The translations under genes were made by a program, and so were the position numbers. Below the pieces are notes generated by a model. That model searched no databases and was not told the origin of the DNA. It was given only the letters and a program-made list of their open reading frames with translations. A DNA stretch of 64,000 nt from Enterobacter chuandaensis (GTDB lineage Bacteria; Pseudomonadota; Gammaproteobacteria; Enterobacterales; Enterobacteriaceae), in the NCBI RefSeq assembly GCF_003594915.1, contig NZ_QZCS01000005.1, forward strand, positions 248,001 through 312,000, read 5' to 3'. Below are positions 29,945-39,310 of this stretch, in pieces. Position 1 is the first letter of the stretch; every line of letters begins with the position of its first letter.

Positions 29945-29974
29945 AAAAAGGCGCTTTTAAAAGCGCCTTTTTTT
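29945..29974. terminator. Bidirectional terminator after tcyJ
   Basis: AAGGCGCTTTT and AAAAGCGCCTT form a near-continuous palindrome flanked by A and T runs. It lies between tcyJ and dcyD, so the receptor gene can be transcribed in excess, with partial read-through to the rest. Confidence 0.85.
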
Positions 29975-29986
29975 CACGTCAGAGAC

Positions 29987-30787
29987 TTATTTGGTGACGT
30001 CAGCCCCGAACCACTTCTCGGACAGCGCCTTCAGGCTTCCGTCTTTTTGCATATCGGCAATGGCGGCATCAATGGCTTTCACCAGATCCTCGTTACCTTT
30101 ACGAACGGCCACGCCGGATTCCTGACGAGAGAAGGCATCACCCGCTACCGCCAGGGTATTGTTGGTTTTCTTGACCAGATCCAGTGCAGCCAGGCGGTCA
30201 ACCAGAATGGCGTCGATACGGCCCACGCGCAGATCCTGATATTTCGTCGGGTCATCATCATAGGTGCGGATATCCACGCCCTGAACGTTCTGACGCAGCC
30301 ACTCTTCGTAGTTGGTTCCCAGACCGACACCGACTTTTTTGCCTTTCAGATCGGCAGCGGATTTGATGGAGCCTTCGTTACCTTTCTTCACCAGCGCCTG
30401 GATACCGGACACGGTATACGGCGTGGAGAAGTCATATTTCTTCTTACGCTCGTCAGAAATGGTTACCTGGTTAATCACCACGTCAATGCGTTTGGAGTCC
30501 AGCGACGCCAGCATACCGTCCCATTTGGTCGGCTTCAGGGACGCTTTGACGCCGAGGTGTTTCGCCAGTTCTTCTGCAAATTCCACTTCAAAACCGGTCA
30601 GCTTGCCGTCATCACCCTGGAAGCTGAACGGAGGATAGGTTCCTTCCAGCCCGACCAGCAACGTACCGCGCTCTTTTACTTTATTCAGCAGGTTTTCAGC
30701 AGCGAACGTTTTCACGCTCATGCCCGCAACCAGCGCGACGGCCATAACTCCCATCAGCGCCTGACGACCCAGAAGTGCTAATTTCAT
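29987..30787 (-). CDS. tcyJ: Cystine-binding periplasmic protein TcyJ
   Basis: Periplasmic receptor of 266 residues, formerly FliY. It has a signal peptide (MKLALLGRQALMGVMAVALV, cleaved near FAA) and the family-3 solute-binding pattern GTYPPFSF, TKWDGMLASLDSKRIDVVINQVTI split across the ligand cleft. It follows fliZ in the fliAZ-tcyJ order known in E. coli, and binds cystine. Confidence 0.95.
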   Translation of the reverse strand: MKLALLGRQALMGVMAVALVAGMSVKTFAAENLLNKVKERGTLLVGLEGTYPPFSFQGDDGKLTGFEVEFAEELAKHLGVKASLKPTKWDGMLASLDSKRIDVVINQVTISDERKKKYDFSTPYTVSGIQALVKKGNEGSIKSAADLKGKKVGVGLGTNYEEWLRQNVQGVDIRTYDDDPTKYQDLRVGRIDAILVDRLAALDLVKKTNNTLAVAGDAFSRQESGVAVRKGNEDLVKAIDAAIADMQKDGSLKALSEKWFGADVTK

Positions 30788-30873
30788 AAATACCCCGATA
30801 TAGTGGAATTTTTACGTAGTGTAGAGAAATCGCCTGCAACGTCAAAGGCGACTGCGCTACATCTTATTCTTTT

Positions 30874-31425
30874 TTAATATATATCAGAAGTTGTTCCGGC
30901 GAGCGCTTTCTGCTTCACGGCACCCGGCATTTGTACCTTATATTGCGCGTACTTGCGCAGCGCAATTCGGTAGTTGTTGGTGCTGGTTGCAGGCAGCCAC
31001 GGCTCCAGATTCTCATCCAGATAGCCGGTTTTCAGCAGATCGCGAGAGATGTTGTTAACGGTCAGATGCTGCCCAAGGCGGCGCAGGCGAACGACATATT
31101 CGCGCACGGTGCCATGGCTCATTTCCGTTTGTTCAAACAGGAATTGTTTGAAGCCGATGATGTCGAAGAAGTCGCTTTGCTCTTTGCAGTGGAGATCGCC
31201 ACAGAAACGGCAAAGCGCCACCCACTCTTTTTGCTCTTCGAGCCACGCGGTTTCATCCATCAACGTGTCGAGACGAGAGATCGCGATTTTATTCACGATC
31301 TCGCCGCGGCGAACCAGCGTGATACGATCGAGTAATTTATTACAGTGGGCGCAATGCGTCTGGCTGTGTTTAAAGTCTTTCAGGTAGCGGCTTAAAGGCC
31401 GTCTTTTAGATTGCTGCACCGTCAT
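30874..31425 (-). CDS. fliZ: Regulator of motility and stationary phase FliZ
   Basis: DNA-binding protein of 183 residues that blocks RpoS-dependent promoters in E. coli and favours FlhDC activity. It contains a phage-integrase-like N-terminal-type domain near residues 90-140 (FKQFLFEQTEMSHGTVREYVVRLRRL). It is downstream of fliA, separated by 54 bp, and shares its transcript. Confidence 0.93.
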   Translation of the reverse strand: MTVQQSKRRPLSRYLKDFKHSQTHCAHCNKLLDRITLVRRGEIVNKIAISRLDTLMDETAWLEEQKEWVALCRFCGDLHCKEQSDFFDIIGFKQFLFEQTEMSHGTVREYVVRLRRLGQHLTVNNISRDLLKTGYLDENLEPWLPATSTNNYRIALRKYAQYKVQMPGAVKQKALAGTTSDIY

Positions 31426-31479
31426 GATAACTCCTGGTTGTCAATACGTTGTGCGGCATTTTTCAGGTGAATCAATCAC

Positions 31480-32199
31480 CTATAACTTACCCAGCTTGGT
31501 TCGTAAGCGTTTAATGGCCTGGCTGTGCAGCTGGCTCACCCGCGACTCTCCCACCTCCAGAACAGCGCCGATCTCTTTGAGGTTAAGCTCTTCCTGGTAA
31601 TAAAGGGTCAATACCAGCTGCTCGCGTTCAGGCAGAGCCTCAATCGCTTCCATTACGCGCTGGCGTAAATTCCCTTCCATTAAATGGTGTAACGGGTTTT
31701 CCTGCTGGTGTTCATCCGTCACCAGCTCGATGCTATCGCCATGCTCTTCGCGCCACTCATCATAAGAGAAGAGTTGGCTATTATTGGTATCGAGCAACAT
31801 CTGACGATACTCTTCAACAGCAATGCCAAGACGTTCCGCCACTTCTGTTTCCGTTGCGTTGCGTCCCAGTTCCTGTTCCAGCTGCCCCATCGCATGCGCC
31901 ACTTCGCGCGCGTTGCGGCGAACGCTGCGCGGCACCCAGTCCCGGCTGCGCAGCTCGTCCAGCATCGCACCACGAATACGCTGAACTGCGTAAGTCGTAA
32001 ATGCCGTTCCTTGCAGAGCGTCGTATCGGTCAACTGCATTCAATAACCCGATACCGCCCGCCTGTAGCAGATCGTCAAGTTCCACGCTCGCCGGCAAGCG
32101 CACCTGGAGGCGCAATGCTTCGTGACGCACCAGCGGGACATAACGCTGCCACAGCGAGTGTTTATCCATTACACCTTCAGCGGTATAGAGTGAATTCAC
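31480..32199 (-). CDS. fliA: Flagellar sigma factor FliA (sigma-28)
   Basis: Sigma factor for class 3 flagellar genes; 239 residues. Region 2 has DLLQAGGIGLLNAVDRYD and TYAVQRIRGAMLDELR; region 4 ends with ELNLKEIGAVLEVGESRVSQLHSQAIKRLR. It starts at GTG, giving MNSLYTAEGVMDKHSLW as in E. coli. FlgM holds it inactive until the hook is complete. A sigma-28-type -10 lies upstream, suggesting autoregulation. Confidence 0.97.
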   Translation of the reverse strand: MNSLYTAEGVMDKHSLWQRYVPLVRHEALRLQVRLPASVELDDLLQAGGIGLLNAVDRYDALQGTAFTTYAVQRIRGAMLDELRSRDWVPRSVRRNAREVAHAMGQLEQELGRNATETEVAERLGIAVEEYRQMLLDTNNSQLFSYDEWREEHGDSIELVTDEHQQENPLHHLMEGNLRQRVMEAIEALPEREQLVLTLYYQEELNLKEIGAVLEVGESRVSQLHSQAIKRLRTKLGKL

Positions 32200-32224
32200 G
32201 ATAAACAGCCCTGCGTTAGTTGAG

Positions 32225-32251
32225 TTATCGGCATGATTATCCGATTCTGCA
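32225..32251 (-). promoter_or_regulatory. Sigma-28-type promoter of fliA (weak -35)
   Basis: GCCGATAA (32232-32225) is a perfect sigma-28 -10 element. Eleven bases upstream lies TGCAGAAT, matching only 4 of 8 bases of the -35 consensus. fliA is known to have both FlhDC- and sigma-28-dependent starts. Confidence 0.55.
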
Positions 32252-32328
32252 GGGCGTTCAATTGGATGAAAAAGGGGGATAAAGTGAGGTTATTCTGAGG
32301 TTGCCCACAGCTGGGGCAACTTTCCTGG

Positions 32329-33534
32329 CTAAATTAACAGTTGCAACAATGAAAGATCGTCGCCCAGTTTGACGCTATCTATATGTTGATGAAAGAGCTT
32401 TCCGGCTTCCTGATTATGCTGGCTCAGGGAGTGGAAACTGTAAATAACGTCAATAATATTGTCTTGTTCAATTTTCCCCGCGACGATGGCCTGCCCGGCA
32501 AGCAGCGATTTGAGGAAATAGAACTCCGCAACGATTAAATAAAGATTATTCAACATGCTGCGGCCATTGTTCTGCGGGAAGCCCTGCTGCCAGAGCTTGT
32601 ATTTAAAAAAGTTTTTAAACAGGTGATCGTTTTCCGCCAGGTAACTGCCCGCCACATCGCGCCAGACGGACTCGATATTTTCCATCACTTTTTCTGCCGG
32701 AAGGGTGTCATCGACAGAGTTAAACTGTTTATAAAGCTGATCAAAATAACGGTTTAATACGGCGCCACCGCGGGCCGTCGCTTTCTTCGTAAAGTAGCTT
32801 TGGATGAGCGAGATTAATGCGAATTTCAGGCTGTAGTTCTGATTAAACCCGCCTAACTCCGTCTTGATTTTGCCGCTCACCAGCTCGTTCACCAGCGAAA
32901 AATATACCGTTTCGAGCGTGCTGATATTCTCTTCCAGTTTTTCGAGCTTTTCAGCCACCATCAGGAATTTCACCACGGCATAGACTTGTTCTTCAACGCT
33001 CACCGCCTCAACGCTGAATAGGTTCTGGCAGAAGAGATTGATGACCTTAATCTTCAAATCCATCGCTGGCGCATTATTCACGTCCTGCTGAACGCTGACG
33101 AATTCCATCATCGCCATCGACTCTCGATCGTTCAGCAGCAGACGGGTCACTTCCGGACACGAGAGGTTGAGGGATTTTTCGATTTCGGTTTTATAGACCC
33201 GGTTTGTCCGGGGAAATGACGAACAGGTCGGGCTTAAGGCCTGAGCGCCCATCGCGCCATGAATTGAGCAGAGCTTATCGGTATCCATAAACGGGCAGTT
33301 TTTACTCTCCGTATGGAAAATCACCTCACCCCAGTGGCCGTACTGTTTTTTGGTAACTTTAATTCCCGTCTTCGCCGTCTGGCGAATTGCCGCGTTTTTA
33401 CTGTTGAGATAGCGGTTGACGGAGGATTTATCGAACGCGATGGTCCAGCCCTGACAACAATGTTAACGGCATTCCCCACCGACACAGGAAAAATCTGCGA
33501 CCAGTTTAGGCTGGGTAATAACGATCTGTTTCAC
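32329..33534 (-). pseudogene. fliB: Flagellin lysine-N-methylase FliB, interrupted by an early stop codon
   Basis: The reading frame from GTG 33534 (GAGG 8 nt upstream) to 32329 would give 401 residues, which is the length of Salmonella FliB. Codon 24 (33465-33463) is TAA. It falls inside the N-terminal cysteine motif, read as FSCVGGECR-stop-HCCQGW, where a residue such as Asp is expected. After it the frame stays open, and a GTG at 33324 could give a 331-residue remainder lacking the cysteine cluster. FliB methylates lysines of flagellin using S-adenosylmethionine. The rest looks undecayed, so the stop is recent, or a sequencing error. Confidence 0.85.
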
Positions 33535-33558
33535 GGGCGGATCCTCAAAATTCAGAGA

Positions 33559-33583
33559 CAAAAAAACCCCGCCGAAGCGGGGC
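33559..33583 (-). terminator. Terminator of fliC
   Basis: GCCCCGC and GCGGGG stem with a TTCG-type loop, then seven U on the minus strand, directly after the fliC stop. Confidence 0.92.
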
Positions 33584-33596
33584 TTGATGCGTAAAA

Positions 33597-34421
33597 TTAA
33601 CGCAGCAGAGACAGAACGGTCTGTGGAACCTGGTTTGCCTGAGCCAGAACAGAAGTACCAGCCTGCTGCAGGATCTGCGCGCGGGACATGTTGGAAACTT
33701 CAGTTGCGTAGTCAGCGTCCTGGATACGGGACTGAGCAGCAGACAGGTTGTTAGAGGTGTTGTTCAGGTTGTTAATTGCTGAAGTGAAGCGGTTCTGCAC
33801 AGCACCCAGACCGGAACGTGCTTTATCAACTTTAGCGATCGCATCGTCGATAGTTTTCAGCTCACCACCAGCCAGCGCTGAGAGATCGATACCTTTCACG
33901 CCCAATTCGGTAGTATCGGCTTTGGCACCCTTCAGGTCCAGATCGATGGTGTCGCCGTCGTTCACGCCAACCTGAATTTTAACCACACCAGCAGTACCTG
34001 CAGTACCGTCCAGCAGTTTGATGCCGTTGAAGTCAGTTTTGCCCGCAACACGGTCGATTTCATCCAGACGAGCTTTAACTTCGTCCTGCAGAGAGGCCAG
34101 GTCAGTCGAGCTATTAGTACCGTTTGTTGCCTGAACAGCCAGTTCACGAATGCGCTGCAAGTTGCTGTTGATTTCGTTCAGGGAACCTTCAGCAGTCTGC
34201 GCCATGGAGATACCGTCGTTGGCGTTACGCGCTGCCTGGTTCATGCCTTTGATCTGGGAGGTCATGCGGTTTGCAATCGCCTGGCCAGCGGCATCGTCTT
34301 TCGCGCTGTTGATACGCAGACCTGAAGACAGACGCTCAATAGCAGTGCCCAGAGAAGACTGAGATTTGTTCAGGTTGTTCTGAGTAGTCAGGGACAACAG
34401 GTTAGTATTGATAACTGCCAT
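33597..34421 (-). CDS. fliC: Flagellin FliC with minimal variable domain
   Basis: Filament subunit of 274 residues; E. coli K-12 flagellin has 498. The N-terminal 140 residues (MAVINTNLLSLTTQNNLNKS, RLSSGLRINSAKDDAAGQ, NDGISMAQTAEGSL) and C-terminal 90 residues (SNNLSAAQSRIQDADYA ... VLSLLR) form the conserved D0/D1 core. Between them is only about 45 residues, so the surface-exposed D2/D3 region is nearly absent. Short flagellins are known in some Enterobacter. A clear sigma-28 promoter precedes it. Confidence 0.96.
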   Translation of the reverse strand: MAVINTNLLSLTTQNNLNKSQSSLGTAIERLSSGLRINSAKDDAAGQAIANRMTSQIKGMNQAARNANDGISMAQTAEGSLNEINSNLQRIRELAVQATNGTNSSTDLASLQDEVKARLDEIDRVAGKTDFNGIKLLDGTAGTAGVVKIQVGVNDGDTIDLDLKGAKADTTELGVKGIDLSALAGGELKTIDDAIAKVDKARSGLGAVQNRFTSAINNLNNTSNNLSAAQSRIQDADYATEVSNMSRAQILQQAGTSVLAQANQVPQTVLSLLR

Positions 34422-34495
34422 AATTTTCTTTCCTTCAAAAATTGGGTTTTAGGTCCGGTGCCTAACACTCACAGCGTCTCTCACCGTCAACAAGG

Positions 34496-34522
34496 TTATC
34501 GACGGGTCCTGAAAAGACTTTA
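34496..34522 (-). promoter_or_regulatory. Sigma-28 promoter of fliC
   Basis: TAAAGTCT-N11-GTCGATAA on the minus strand, against the consensus TAAAGTTT-N11-GCCGATAA: one mismatch in each element and exact spacing. Confidence 0.92.
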
Positions 34523-34756
34523 GAATCAATTTTGAAAAAATTATAACCTCATGATTAATAATATTTTTATTTTTAAAAAATCAATTAAGGTTCATCATAA
34601 CGTTATTATTTACGGCTTTTTATTACGCAGGATACGACAAAAAAGGCACACACTTACCCGTGTTATTGACGCACTAAAAATTATCCCAAAGTGCAATCGT
34701 TTCATTTACCGCGCCAGGACATGCCTATTTTTTGGATTATTTTTTTCTCACCATCG

Positions 34757-34783
34757 TAAACTTTTACTATTCGAGGCCGATAA
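34757..34783 (+). promoter_or_regulatory. Sigma-28 promoter of fliDST
   Basis: TAAACTTT-N11-GCCGATAA, a one-mismatch match to the sigma-28 consensus, 38 bp before the fliD start. Confidence 0.93.
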
Positions 34784-34820
34784 GAGTCCTGAACTACTTT
34801 CGTATTTAAGGAAAATATGC

Positions 34821-36245
34821 ATGGCTACTATCAGTAACCTCGGGATAGGTTCTGCAGGACTCGGGGAATTATATAATCAGTTGGATGCAGCAGAACGATC
34901 CAAGCTGACGACGATTACTACCCAGCAATCAACGTATAACGCACAGTTAAGCGCGTACGGCAAGCTGCAGAGTGCCATGACCTCGCTGCAGACTGCGACC
35001 GCTGCGCTGGGTAAAGCGACCACATGGAACTCAACCGCCGTAAGCAGCACCAACACGGCCTTTACGGCAACCACGACCGCAGACGCATCCGTCGGCTCTT
35101 ATGTGGTTAACGTCAACCAGGTGGCAAAAGCACAGGCGCTCACGACGGGCTCCTATACCACCAACACGGAGCTGCTGGGCGATACGACCGGCACGACGCG
35201 TAAAATTACGATTACCCAGCCGGGGACTAAAACGCCTTTAGAGGTGAACCTGGCCGATGGCGATACGTCGCTTGCCGGGATCGCCAGCGCGATCAATAAA
35301 GCGAACGGCAACGTCACCGCCAGCGTAATCAAGGCGAAAGACGGCGATTACCGCCTGATGCTCTCCTCGAAAACCACCGGTACGGATGGCGAGATGACCA
35401 TCAGCGTCACCGGGGACGACAAGCTGCAAAGCGCCATCGGCTACGACTCAACCGCCAAAACCGGCGCGCTGACGGTGAATACCGCGGCACAGAACGCGAT
35501 TGTCGTCGTGAACGACATCAAGATTGAGCGTCAATCGAACACCATCTCCGATGCGCTGCCGGGGATGACCTTCACCGTGAAGGCAGAAAGTAAAGCGGAT
35601 GAAATGCTGGAAGTGACGCGCGCCACGGATGCGAACCAGAAAGCCGTAACGGATTGGGTAACCGCATATAACTCGCTGCAGTCCACCATTAACAGCCTGA
35701 CCAAATATGTGCCGGTCGACGCGGGTGCAGGCGGCCAGTCAACGAGCAACGGCGCGCTGGTCGGTGATGCAAACGTGCGCGGGATCCAGTCTCAGCTACG
35801 CGGTCTGCTGACCGAAGTCCAGGCCGGCTCCGTTCAGATCATGGCTCAGCTGGGGATTACCCAGGATCCAGTCAAAGGCGCAGACGGTACGGTCGGTAAC
35901 CTCAAAGTGGATACCGATAAGCTGAAAAAAGCGCTGACCGACAACCCGACTGCCGTGCAGCAGTACTTTATCGGCGACGGAAAGAAAACCGGTCTGGCGA
36001 CCCAGATGAACAACACGCTGACCACCATGCTCAGCACCAGTACCGGCAGCGCGGGTGTGATCCAGAATGCGAAAGACGGTATCAACAAAACGCTGAAAAC
36101 CCTGGGCGAACGTTACGATTCTATGGAAGCCTCTATTGATGCCACCATGGCGCGTTACAAAGCGCAGTTCACCAGTCTGGACGTATTAGTCACCAAAATG
36201 ACCAGTACGGCCAACTACCTGACCCAACAGTTCTCACAGAAATAG
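34821..36245 (+). CDS. fliD: Flagellar filament cap protein FliD
   Basis: Cap protein that guides flagellin assembly at the filament tip, 474 residues. The N-terminus MATISNLGIGSAGLGELYNQ and the C-terminal coiled region (YDSMEASIDATMARYKAQF ... NYLTQQFSQK) are conserved. The ATG at 34821 has AAGGA about 9 nt upstream and lies just after the sigma-28 promoter, which rules out a longer start. It is the first gene of fliDST. Confidence 0.96.
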   Translation: MATISNLGIGSAGLGELYNQLDAAERSKLTTITTQQSTYNAQLSAYGKLQSAMTSLQTATAALGKATTWNSTAVSSTNTAFTATTTADASVGSYVVNVNQVAKAQALTTGSYTTNTELLGDTTGTTRKITITQPGTKTPLEVNLADGDTSLAGIASAINKANGNVTASVIKAKDGDYRLMLSSKTTGTDGEMTISVTGDDKLQSAIGYDSTAKTGALTVNTAAQNAIVVVNDIKIERQSNTISDALPGMTFTVKAESKADEMLEVTRATDANQKAVTDWVTAYNSLQSTINSLTKYVPVDAGAGGQSTSNGALVGDANVRGIQSQLRGLLTEVQAGSVQIMAQLGITQDPVKGADGTVGNLKVDTDKLKKALTDNPTAVQQYFIGDGKKTGLATQMNNTLTTMLSTSTGSAGVIQNAKDGINKTLKTLGERYDSMEASIDATMARYKAQFTSLDVLVTKMTSTANYLTQQFSQK

Positions 36246-36266
36246 TCGTAGCCTTCAGGAGTGGAT

Positions 36267-36671
36267 ATGTATAAGACCTCTGGTGTTCAATCCTATCAGC
36301 AGATAGGAGTCGAAAGCGCAGTTATGAATGCCAGTCCACACCAGCTGATTGTCATGTTGTTCGACGGGGCGCATAGCGCCCTCGTCCGCGCGCGTTTGTT
36401 CATGGAAGCCGGACAAATTCGTGAAAAAGGCGAAGCGTTAACGAAAGCCATTAACATCATCGACAACGGTTTAAAAGCAGGACTGAACATGGAGGTTGAG
36501 AGCGAGCTGTCCAGTAATCTTGCCTCCTTGTACGAATATATGGTTCGACGTTTATTACTGGCAAACGTCAGTAATGATGTAGACGCAATTGTTGAAGTCG
36601 AGGGTTTATTAAACAACATTGCGGATGCGTGGAAGCAAATCGGCCCCAATGCGTCCTCTATTTCAGGATAA
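36267..36671 (+). CDS. fliS: Flagellin export chaperone FliS
   Basis: 134-residue helical cytoplasmic chaperone that binds the C-terminus of flagellin before export. The start at 36267 (MYKTSGVQSYQQIGVESAV) is favoured by AGGAG 6 nt upstream; an in-frame GTG lies at 36261. It is the second gene of fliDST. Confidence 0.95.
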   Translation: MYKTSGVQSYQQIGVESAVMNASPHQLIVMLFDGAHSALVRARLFMEAGQIREKGEALTKAINIIDNGLKAGLNMEVESELSSNLASLYEYMVRRLLLANVSNDVDAIVEVEGLLNNIADAWKQIGPNASSISG

Positions 36672-36676
36672 TTTTG

Positions 36677-37051
36677 ATGAATAATCCCAGCGCAGCGCTT
36701 AGCCACTGGCAGGCGTTACATGCTCAGAGCATTGCTATGCTAAATCTCGCACATTCTGGTCAATGGGATGCGCTTATCGAGCAGGAAATGCATTACGTTC
36801 AACTGGTGGAAAGGATCTCGCAAACGCCCATCATGTCATGTCCTCCGGCTCAGGTTGATCAAGCGCGTGCGCTGCTGGAAATGATCCTCGACAATGAGAA
36901 TACGTTAAAGGCGCTGCTGAAAGTGCGGATGGACGAACTGCGTAATCTCATCGACCAGACCGGCAAACAGCAATCCATCACCTCTACCTATGGAAAGCTG
37001 TCAGGGAATATTCTTTATCCAGAAAGTGTTACCCGCGACACACAATTATGA
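36677..37051 (+). CDS. fliT: Flagellar export chaperone and FlhC antagonist FliT
   Basis: 124-residue helical protein. FliT binds FliD as an export chaperone and, when free, binds FlhC to dampen class 2 transcription. The ATG at 36677 lies 5 bp after fliS with AGGA upstream, and [19 protein letters not shown] fits the family. It is last in fliDST. Confidence 0.92.
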   Translation: MNNPSAALSHWQALHAQSIAMLNLAHSGQWDALIEQEMHYVQLVERISQTPIMSCPPAQVDQARALLEMILDNENTLKALLKVRMDELRNLIDQTGKQQSITSTYGKLSGNILYPESVTRDTQL

Positions 37052-37103
37052 TTTCTTCATCCATACTCCAGAAGTCTGCCAAATGGCTTCTGGAGCACGG
37101 ACG

Positions 37104-38591
37104 ATGAAAAACCCCACCCTGTTACAATGCTTTCACTGGTATTACCCCGCTGGCGGTGAATTGTGGCGAGAAGTCGCGGCGTTAGCCCCCAATCTCAATG
37201 AAATCGGCATCAACATGATCTGGCTGCCGCCCGCGTATAAAGGGGCTTCCGGCGGGTATTCGGTTGGCTATGACTCTTACGATCTGTTCGATCTCGGCGA
37301 GTTTGATCAGAAAGGCAGCATCGCCACAAAATATGGTGACAAAGCGCAGCTGCTGGAGGCCATCGACGCCCTCAAAAGCAACGACATTGCCGTACTGCTG
37401 GACGTGGTGGTCAACCATAAAATGGGGGCAGATGAGAAAGAGTCTGTCCGCGTACAGCGCGTAAATGAACAGGACCGCACGCAAATCGCTGATGAGATCG
37501 TTGAGTGTGAAGCATGGACACGCTACACTTTCCCTGCCCGCGCCGGGCAATATTCGCAGTTTATCTGGGATTACAAATGCTTCAGCGGTATCGATCATAT
37601 TGAAAACCCCGATGAAGACGGCATTTTTAAAATCGTCAACGACTACACCGGCGAAGGCTGGAACGACCAGGTCGATGACGAGATGGGTAACTTCGATTAT
37701 CTGATGGGCGAAAACATCGACTTTCGCAACCATGCCGTCACCGAGGAGATAAAATACTGGGCCCGCTGGGTCATGGAACAGACGGGCTGCGACGGTTTTC
37801 GTCTGGACGCCGTCAAGCATATTCCCGCCTGGTTTTACAAAGAGTGGATAGAGCACGTTCAGGAGGTCGCCGACCAGCCGTTGTTTATCGTGGCGGAATA
37901 CTGGTCTCACGAGGTGGACAAACTGCAGGCCTATATTGACCAGGTCGAGGGCAAAACCATGCTGTTTGATGCCCCGCTGCAGATGAAATTCCACGAGGCG
38001 TCGCGCCAGGGGCGGGATTACGACATGAGCCAGATCTTCACCGGTACGCTGGTGGAGGCCGACCCGTTCCATGCGGTCACCCTCGTCGCGAACCACGACA
38101 CCCAACCTTTGCAGGCGCTCGAAGCGCCGGTCGAAGCCTGGTTCAAGCCGCTGGCCTACGCGCTGATCCTGCTGCGGGAAAATGGCGTGCCGAGCGTCTT
38201 TTATCCGGATCTCTTCGGTGCCAGCTATGACGATACGGGAGGCGACGGCGAAACCTACCACATTGATATGCCGGTGATTGAGCAGCTACACGAGCTGATC
38301 CTCGCCCGCCAGCGTTTTGCCCACGGCGTACAGACGCTATTTTTCGATCATCCAAACTGCATCGCTTTCAGCCGCAGCGGCACCGAGGACGATCCCGGCT
38401 GCGTGGTGGTCATGTCGAACGGCGACGACGGAGAGAAGGTGATTTGCCTGGGGGAAAACTACGGCAACAAAACGTGGCGTGATTTCCTTGGCAATCGCGA
38501 AGAAACGGTCACCACCGCGGCGGATGGCGAAGGCACCTTTACCTGTAAAGGGGGAAGCCTGAGCGTGTGGGTGATTGAGGATGCGTTGTAG
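37104..38591 (+). CDS. amyA: Cytoplasmic alpha-amylase AmyA
   Basis: GH13 alpha-amylase of 495 residues, equal in length to E. coli AmyA, without a signal peptide. The catalytic motifs are DVVVNHK near residue 100, [10 protein letters not shown] (nucleophile Asp), [10 protein letters not shown] (acid/base Glu) and VANHDTQP. The start [18 protein letters not shown] follows GGAGCACGG. It hydrolyses maltodextrins in the cytoplasm. It follows fliT by 52 bp, as in E. coli. Confidence 0.96.
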   Translation: MKNPTLLQCFHWYYPAGGELWREVAALAPNLNEIGINMIWLPPAYKGASGGYSVGYDSYDLFDLGEFDQKGSIATKYGDKAQLLEAIDALKSNDIAVLLDVVVNHKMGADEKESVRVQRVNEQDRTQIADEIVECEAWTRYTFPARAGQYSQFIWDYKCFSGIDHIENPDEDGIFKIVNDYTGEGWNDQVDDEMGNFDYLMGENIDFRNHAVTEEIKYWARWVMEQTGCDGFRLDAVKHIPAWFYKEWIEHVQEVADQPLFIVAEYWSHEVDKLQAYIDQVEGKTMLFDAPLQMKFHEASRQGRDYDMSQIFTGTLVEADPFHAVTLVANHDTQPLQALEAPVEAWFKPLAYALILLRENGVPSVFYPDLFGASYDDTGGDGETYHIDMPVIEQLHELILARQRFAHGVQTLFFDHPNCIAFSRSGTEDDPGCVVVMSNGDDGEKVICLGENYGNKTWRDFLGNREETVTTAADGEGTFTCKGGSLSVWVIEDAL

Positions 38592-38627
38592 TAATGGAAA
38601 AGGTGCGGCCTGGTCCCCTCACCCCGC

Positions 38628-38648
38628 CCCTCTCCCTTTGGGAGAGGG
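38628..38648. repeat. Short GC-rich palindrome after amyA
   Basis: CCCTCTCCC-TTT-GGGAGAGGG hairpin. I recognise this stem as a common intergenic repeat in enteric genomes; it starts a cluster of three palindromes between amyA and yedD. Confidence 0.6.
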
Positions 38649-38659
38649 TGCAAACACCA

Positions 38660-38684
38660 AAAACGGCAACGAGGTTGCCGTTTT
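38660..38684. terminator. Bidirectional terminator, amyA / yedD
   Basis: An 11-bp perfect stem (38660-38670 with 38674-38684) with GAG loop and A/T flanks, between convergent genes. Confidence 0.85.
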
Positions 38685-38702
38685 GCGTTTACCATCAGTC
38701 CC

Positions 38703-38734
38703 GTAGGCCGGGTAAGCGTCAGCGCCACCCGGCA
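38703..38734. repeat. REP-type palindrome
   Basis: GTAGGCCGGGTAAGCG followed by CGCCACCCGGC has the layout of a repetitive extragenic palindrome (imperfect GCCGGGT/ACCCGGC stem with a central bulge). Confidence 0.7.
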
Positions 38735-38742
38735 AAAAACGG

Positions 38743-39156
38743 CTACGGTAGTTTACTCTCCAGCGGATTTTTGCTCAGGTAATCAGCACATTCCACCGTT
38801 GGGCGGTCAACCTTTTGCAGCTCCATCCCGTCATACTCAAGCGTTGCACCGTCGCGATCCAGCGGATAGATATCCAACTTACGCGTGACGTTGTAATAGC
38901 TGTCTGAACGCAGCATGATCTTACCCGGCACGGCAATCACGCGCTGCCACTGGCGGCAGTCCAGCGTATCGCCCTCTTCCGTCACCACCAGCGTGGCAAT
39001 CGCTTCGGGACTCACCAGGCTGCTCTGCGGTCCTTTCGACTGCCAGTATCCCGCCAGGTTCGCCGGGACAGGATGCTTGATCACGTCCTGATAGTTATCG
39101 ACCTGAACGCACCCGGTCAGTGCCAGCAGCGCGCCAGCAATTGCTATTTTTTTCAT
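38743..39156 (-). CDS. yedD: YedD-family lipoprotein
   Basis: 137-residue predicted lipoprotein with signal MKKIAIAGALLALTGC and lipid on Cys16. Internal TKEGDTLDC-like stretch (TEEGDTLDCRQWQRVIAVPGK) marks the YedD family. The second of two adjacent ATG codons (39156) sits better after AGGA. Function unknown. E. coli yedE/yedF, which would follow, are missing here. Confidence 0.88.
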   Translation of the reverse strand: MKKIAIAGALLALTGCVQVDNYQDVIKHPVPANLAGYWQSKGPQSSLVSPEAIATLVVTEEGDTLDCRQWQRVIAVPGKIMLRSDSYYNVTRKLDIYPLDRDGATLEYDGMELQKVDRPTVECADYLSKNPLESKLP

Positions 39157-39310
39157 CATCTTTCCTGCATTCGAAGAAAAAAATATTGTGGCATTAAAGC
39201 GCTGTGGCTGCCAGCGAAGATCGAGGGGGCTTAAACATAAGAAAGACAGGCTTACTGAAATCTGACAGAACCCCGTTTAAACGCGGTTCTGTATGACAGC
39301 ATGTTGAAAA

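Larger units (their letters stand above)
34422..34820. promoter_or_regulatory. fliC/fliD divergent intergenic region
   Basis: 399 bp with the two sigma-28 promoters listed separately and an AT-rich middle. A plus-strand open frame that extends fliD upstream through this region crosses the fliD promoter and is not a gene. Confidence 0.85.

Noticed and set aside
34551-34820. N-terminal extension of fliD
   Set aside because: Crosses the sigma-28 promoter of fliD; the conserved N-terminus starts at 34821.
37182-38261. 359-residue open frame opposite amyA
   Set aside because: Shadow frame; amyA has all catalytic motifs on the plus strand.
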